From Phascolomyces articulosus (Eukaryota; Mucoromycota; Mucoromycetes; Mucorales; Lichtheimiaceae), in assembly GCA_025677815.1 (NCBI GenBank), contig JAIXMP010000107.1, forward strand, positions 1 to 10,914: a stretch of DNA of 10,914 nt. The letters run 5' to 3'. The notes under the pieces were generated by a model. That model worked only from the letters and a program-made list of their open reading frames with translations. It was not told the DNA's origin and made no database searches. A program made the position numbers and the translations under genes. Of this stretch, positions 8,187 to 10,914 are shown one piece after another; positions within the stretch are counted from its first letter, which is position 1, and the number at the start of each line of letters is the position of its first letter.

Positions 8187-8300
8187 GATATCAACTAGTC
8201 AAGTATGTTTCACCAAAATTTCATTACTTTCTTGATATTTCAAATATTATAGAGATATCATAAGAATTTCATTACTTTTTAAATTTCTATAAATTATTAT
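8187..8300 (+). repeat. Subterminal short repeats of the CACTA-like element
   Basis: AATTTCATTACTTT occurs twice (starting near 8218 and 8265), GAGATATCA twice (near 8185 and 8252), and TTTCAC elements three times counting those inside the palindrome region. Clusters of short direct and inverted motifs next to the termini are typical of CACTA elements as transposase-binding sites. That role is inferred from position. Confidence 0.5.
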
Positions 8301-8633
8301 TAAAGCACTTTTGTTCTGTTCATCAACATTGCTTTATATAATATATGCTTTTAATATTATATATTATAAGATTATTGACCATAAAAGAATCAAATAAAAA
8401 TTGCCATCGTTCAACAGCATCATTTAAACTAATCAGTTTTGACATTTTAAATTTAAAATGGTTCCATTAATTTATTTATTACATACTAAATACTATCTAA
8501 TATAGTGTTGTACTTAAATGCATATAAAAATCATCAAAAATTCATAGCAATATTATACTCTTATTTATACCCTTCCAACATAAAACACAGTAAAGATCAG
8601 ATATATAAAACACATAAAAATTAATTCACTTTA
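8301..8633. other. AT-rich inner flank of the element, no gene
   Basis: AT-rich sequence leading into the 3' end of the minus-strand acidic gene; its polyadenylation region is expected here. TTTATT and ATATAAA occur, but no single signal can be chosen. Nothing else is seen. Confidence 0.4.
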
Positions 8634-8771
8634 TTAAAAAAAATATTCCTTAACAACACGAGTTCTAACTTTTTTGGTGCACTGTTGTACCTGTGCAGGA
8701 GTGATATCATCATCACTCCATGCATTGTCATCTGAGCCGCTGTCATATTCTTCTGGCTCTTCCGGCCCTTC

Positions 8772-9538
8772 CTAGTCGATCTCTTCCTCCTCCTCTTCCT
8801 CCTCTTCCTCCTCTTCCTTCACTTCTTCCTCCTTCTCGTCATCAGAACCAAATGATTCCTCATCCCACAAAGGGACAGGGTCCTTTGGCAGACTTACCAA
8901 ACTGCAGCCAAAGTGCTCACACAGCTCAACATCATTCTTGTGCTGGTAGGCACCTTTTCTCCTATAATATGTTGGTAATATCACTTTAGAATACAGTATC
9001 ATCCCAATTTATTGAAAATCATTCATCAAAAATAATATATTTTACATACCATTTTCTTGCCAAGTAGCAAACCAACGCAGGGTCATCATTATATGCCATA
9101 CCTATAAAACTATCCCATACTGTATAGTAAGAATAATTGTCGCGTAACAATTGCTTCACCCTATTTAATGTAGCATTAATGTAAACCATCAAATCCAGAA
9201 AATATAACATCAATAGTAACGGCAGCAACAATAATAGTATTAACACTTACTCTTTATGACGCGCCAGCTTTGCTTCATTATCCAACTCATCATCCAACTC
9301 ATCATCCAACTCATCATCCGACTCATCATCTGACTCATCATCAGTGTTGGTGCTTCTATTATTTTAAATTGAAAATTAATACAAGGTCATGTAATGGCAA
9401 CGTATGTTGAATACATCAATTGTCTTACTATACTTACTCGCAGGAACGTGGTTGTTTGTTTGGAGGAAAATCATCCTCATCATCTGAATGATGACGTTTG
9501 GTGGCAAGGTTCATTTTTATGTTGGTTACAGTAGTCAT
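8772..9538 (-). CDS. Acidic accessory protein of the CACTA-like element, four exons, function unknown
   Basis: Exons on the minus strand 9538-9438, 9355-9251, 9160-9050 and 8961-8772 join in phase with GTAAGT, GTAAGT and GTATGT donors and TAG acceptors, giving 168 residues. The N-terminus (MTTVTNIKMNLATKR...NKQPR) is basic with a possible nuclear signal. A repeated DDE-S/L-DDE tract in exon 2 comes from a 12-base repeat. A compact middle part follows (VWDSFIGMAYNDDPALVCYLARKW, residues about 82-105), then a part with H and C (ELCEHFGC), and a long glutamate run ends the product. The TAG at 8772-8774 is followed by a further 45 open codons (EGPEEPEEYDSGSDD... ending VKEYFF, TAA at 8634), still acidic, so the stop may be a recent mutation. 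The gene points away from the transposase gene. It may be an accessory protein of the transposon; I know no named family for it. Confidence 0.68.
9282..9345 (-). repeat. 12-bp repeat encoding DDE-L/S units
   Basis: The plus-strand unit ATCATCCAACTC (variants ATCATCCGACTC and ATCATCTGACTC) repeats about five times inside exon 2 of the acidic gene and codes for D-D-E-L or D-D-E-S on the minus strand. The repeat keeps the frame, so changes in copy number would only alter the length of the acidic stretch. Confidence 0.85.
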
Positions 9539-10010
9539 TGTTAATATGAAAAAGCAAAAAGTAAAAGATAAATGTTAATAAGAAATACAACGACAAAAAA
9601 AAAAGAAATTGTTCTTATATACCCTCCATATTACCATTTATGAATGTTTTCAATGCATCAAAAGTGGAAATTCGTGTTACTTAGAACCGCGTTTTTTTTT
9701 TGAACTAGTCTGACGATGATGATGATGATATGATGAATGGAGTGGTTATGAAGAAAGTTGCCTAAAATATTAAAAGGTAAAAAAAAATCAATGGCATATA
9801 TAATTACTCTTATAGGCGATAGTATGTCCATGGATTGTTGGTTATATGTCTTAGTCGAAATCTTGAAGGTCAAAAAAGCCTAAAATATAAAGTATACATG
9901 TGTATCACAAGCACTGCCATGGAATATTAATAAGTAGGGTATATCACGCTAGCCCTTGCTTTTTATACACATATTTAACTTCTTTCACTTATAACAATTT
10001 TCAATTTGAA
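9539..10010. promoter_or_regulatory. Divergent intergenic region between the acidic gene and the transposase gene
   Basis: About 470 bases separate the two start codons, which face away from each other, so both promoters should lie here. TTTTTATAC at 9960-9968, about 45 bases before the ATG at 10011, is a TATA-like candidate for the plus-strand gene. A CpG-containing patch at 9680-9700 (ACCGCG) and a GATGATGATGAT run (9715-9730) lie in the middle. No other gene was supported here. Confidence 0.35.
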
Positions 10011-10914
10011 ATGTCTTCCATAAAACCTTAGCAAAGAATCAAAAACTTTGCCCTTGTGATGATTGCAAGAATCTTGCCGAATATATGCATTATCAACTTC
10101 CAGGCACTATTCGTAACCATTTAAATTTACAAGAAGTAGTAAGTTTTGAATTAGATTATTTTCATTTATGAATGTTATACTTATTTCTTCATTCAGAGAA
10201 AAGCCAAAGAAAATGCGCTCCAAAGAATTGTAGAAACCGATCGTGTAGAAACAATGGAAATGGAGGGTAAGCAATAGCAATAGATAAAGTTATAGAGAAA
10301 AAAAATATAGAATTTAGACTAACAAACAATCTTTGGTTCCTCAAACAGACCAGACTCTAGCTGAAACAGATTCGGATAATGGTGAGATATTTCTCTCAGA
10401 GAATATGTTGCCTGCAGCAGAAGTCGAGTTTGAGCAAAATGATTCATTTGATAATGATACGGAACAAGGCACTGATCCAGTTGCCATGGATATTGATGAT
10501 GAGAGTAATGGTAAGTTTTATTAAATTTTATGATAATGAATAAAAAAAAGGAATAATTGAAAAAAGCTAATAATAAAAAAAAAGCTCCTACTATGGAATC
10601 GCTGTATTTATTTATGGCAGTTTTCATGCTACTTTTCTGTACCTTTTTCCTTACCAATAAGGCTTCAACTATTTTGCTTCGATTTTTTAATCATCTACTT
10701 GCTGCCCTTGGCCATGCTTATCACTTTAACACCACACCAGACACCATCAAAAAACAATTAAACTTCGATTCGTTAACAGATTCACTTACCTGTTATGCCG
10801 TTTGTCCCAGTTGCCACACACTTTACCATCATTCTTCCGAAATACTACCTTCTTGTCTTGCAGAACAATTTCCTCATCATCCATCCCTACAAATCGTTTC
10901 TGCTGCAACACCAC
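10011..10914 (+). CDS. Plavaka/CACTA-like transposase, N-terminal part, continues past right edge
   Basis: Exons about 10011-10138, 10197-10266, 10349-10510 and 10585-edge join in phase with GTAAG donors and CAG/AAG acceptors, and give over 220 open codons from 10022. Exon 1 has a cysteine cluster, CPCDDCKN, followed by PGTIRNHLNL, resembling the N-terminal zinc motif of fungal Plavaka-type transposases. Exon 3 is acidic (EQGTDPVAMDIDDESN). Exon 4 has the hydrophobic block FMAVFMLLFCTFFLTNKAST, then YAVCPSCHTLYHH, the C-x2-C..LY motif that precedes the transposase core in this family. The catalytic core lies beyond the window. The only suitable upstream ATG (10011) is one base out of frame with the rest: in the needed frame a TGA lies at 10007 and the next ATG is at 10085, after the cysteine cluster. 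So there is a one-base loss in the A-run near 10022-10025, or an unseen upstream exon. The product would make the element move. Confidence 0.72.

Larger units (their letters stand above)
8132..10914 (+). mobile_element. CACTA-like (Plavaka/CMC) DNA transposon, left part, continuing past the edge
   Basis: The proposed left terminus is CACTAGAAAAAAGGGGGG at 8132-8149, beginning with the pentamer that names the CACTA superfamily. It is followed by subterminal repeats and a palindrome (8153-8186). Inside are a minus-strand gene for an acidic protein and, divergently, a plus-strand gene whose product looks like the N-terminus of a fungal Plavaka-type transposase. From about 8640 on, CpG dinucleotides become frequent and codon usage less AT-driven than in the rest of the window, consistent with one younger insertion. 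The right terminus and target duplication lie outside the window, so the left boundary is supported only by sequence motif and context. Confidence 0.6.

Noticed and set aside
8720..8989. Plus-strand open frame rich in leucine and proline
   Set aside because: It is the antisense shadow of the glutamate-rich exon of the acidic gene (GAG/GAA read backwards as CTC/TTC).
10319..10657. Minus-strand 112-codon open frame
   Set aside because: It crosses two exons and an intron of the plus-strand transposase gene, whose exons join in phase and carry recognisable motifs.

Overview
This is an AT-rich eukaryotic window made almost entirely of transposable elements. Short GT-AG introns (about 60-190 bases), TACTAA-like branch sites and the mix of element families point to a fungus. 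A repeat-laden early-diverging lineage such as Glomeromycotina/Mucoromycota is my best guess, but it is inferred from style and not proven. I see no host housekeeping gene, no rRNA, no CRISPR and no prokaryotic feature.

Layout: (1) 1-697, minus strand: a decayed C-terminal piece of a Helitron helicase, cut by the left edge. (2) 989-1059: a tRNA-derived stretch with Pol III A and B boxes, probably the head of a SINE. (3) 1174-2843, plus strand: a pyrimidine-rich tandem repeat followed by a five-exon gene for a complete 382-residue IS1595/Merlin-type DDE transposase. It is the only full-length intact gene here. (4) 2844-4814: AT-rich spacer with a diverged duplicated repeat (3291-3594), coding-like scraps (3722-4160) and an 18-bp minisatellite (4351-4522). 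(5) 4815-7823, minus strand: a Mutator-like (MULE) transposase pseudogene. Its zinc-binding N-terminus, catalytic core, NNYCESWHN-type block and SWIM finger can still be read through at least 17 in-frame stops and several frame changes. Its core is split by a low-complexity insertion (about 6239-6810). (6) 8132 to the right edge: the left part of a CACTA-like element. It begins with CACTAG, a G-run and a near-perfect 34-bp palindrome, carries a minus-strand gene for a small very acidic protein (8772-9538), and carries the plus-strand 5' part of a Plavaka/CACTA-like transposase gene (10011 to edge).

Two histories sit side by side. The Helitron and MULE relics have few CpG sites, and most of their stops can be explained by C-to-T change on the coding strand (CAA/CAG/CGA to TAA/TAG/TGA). 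The CACTA-like element is rich in CpG and mostly open, so it is probably the youngest insertion. The Merlin gene is CpG-poor yet intact, which suggests either recent activity or retention by selection. The two genes of the CACTA-like element face away from each other across about 470 bases, so they may share a promoter region.
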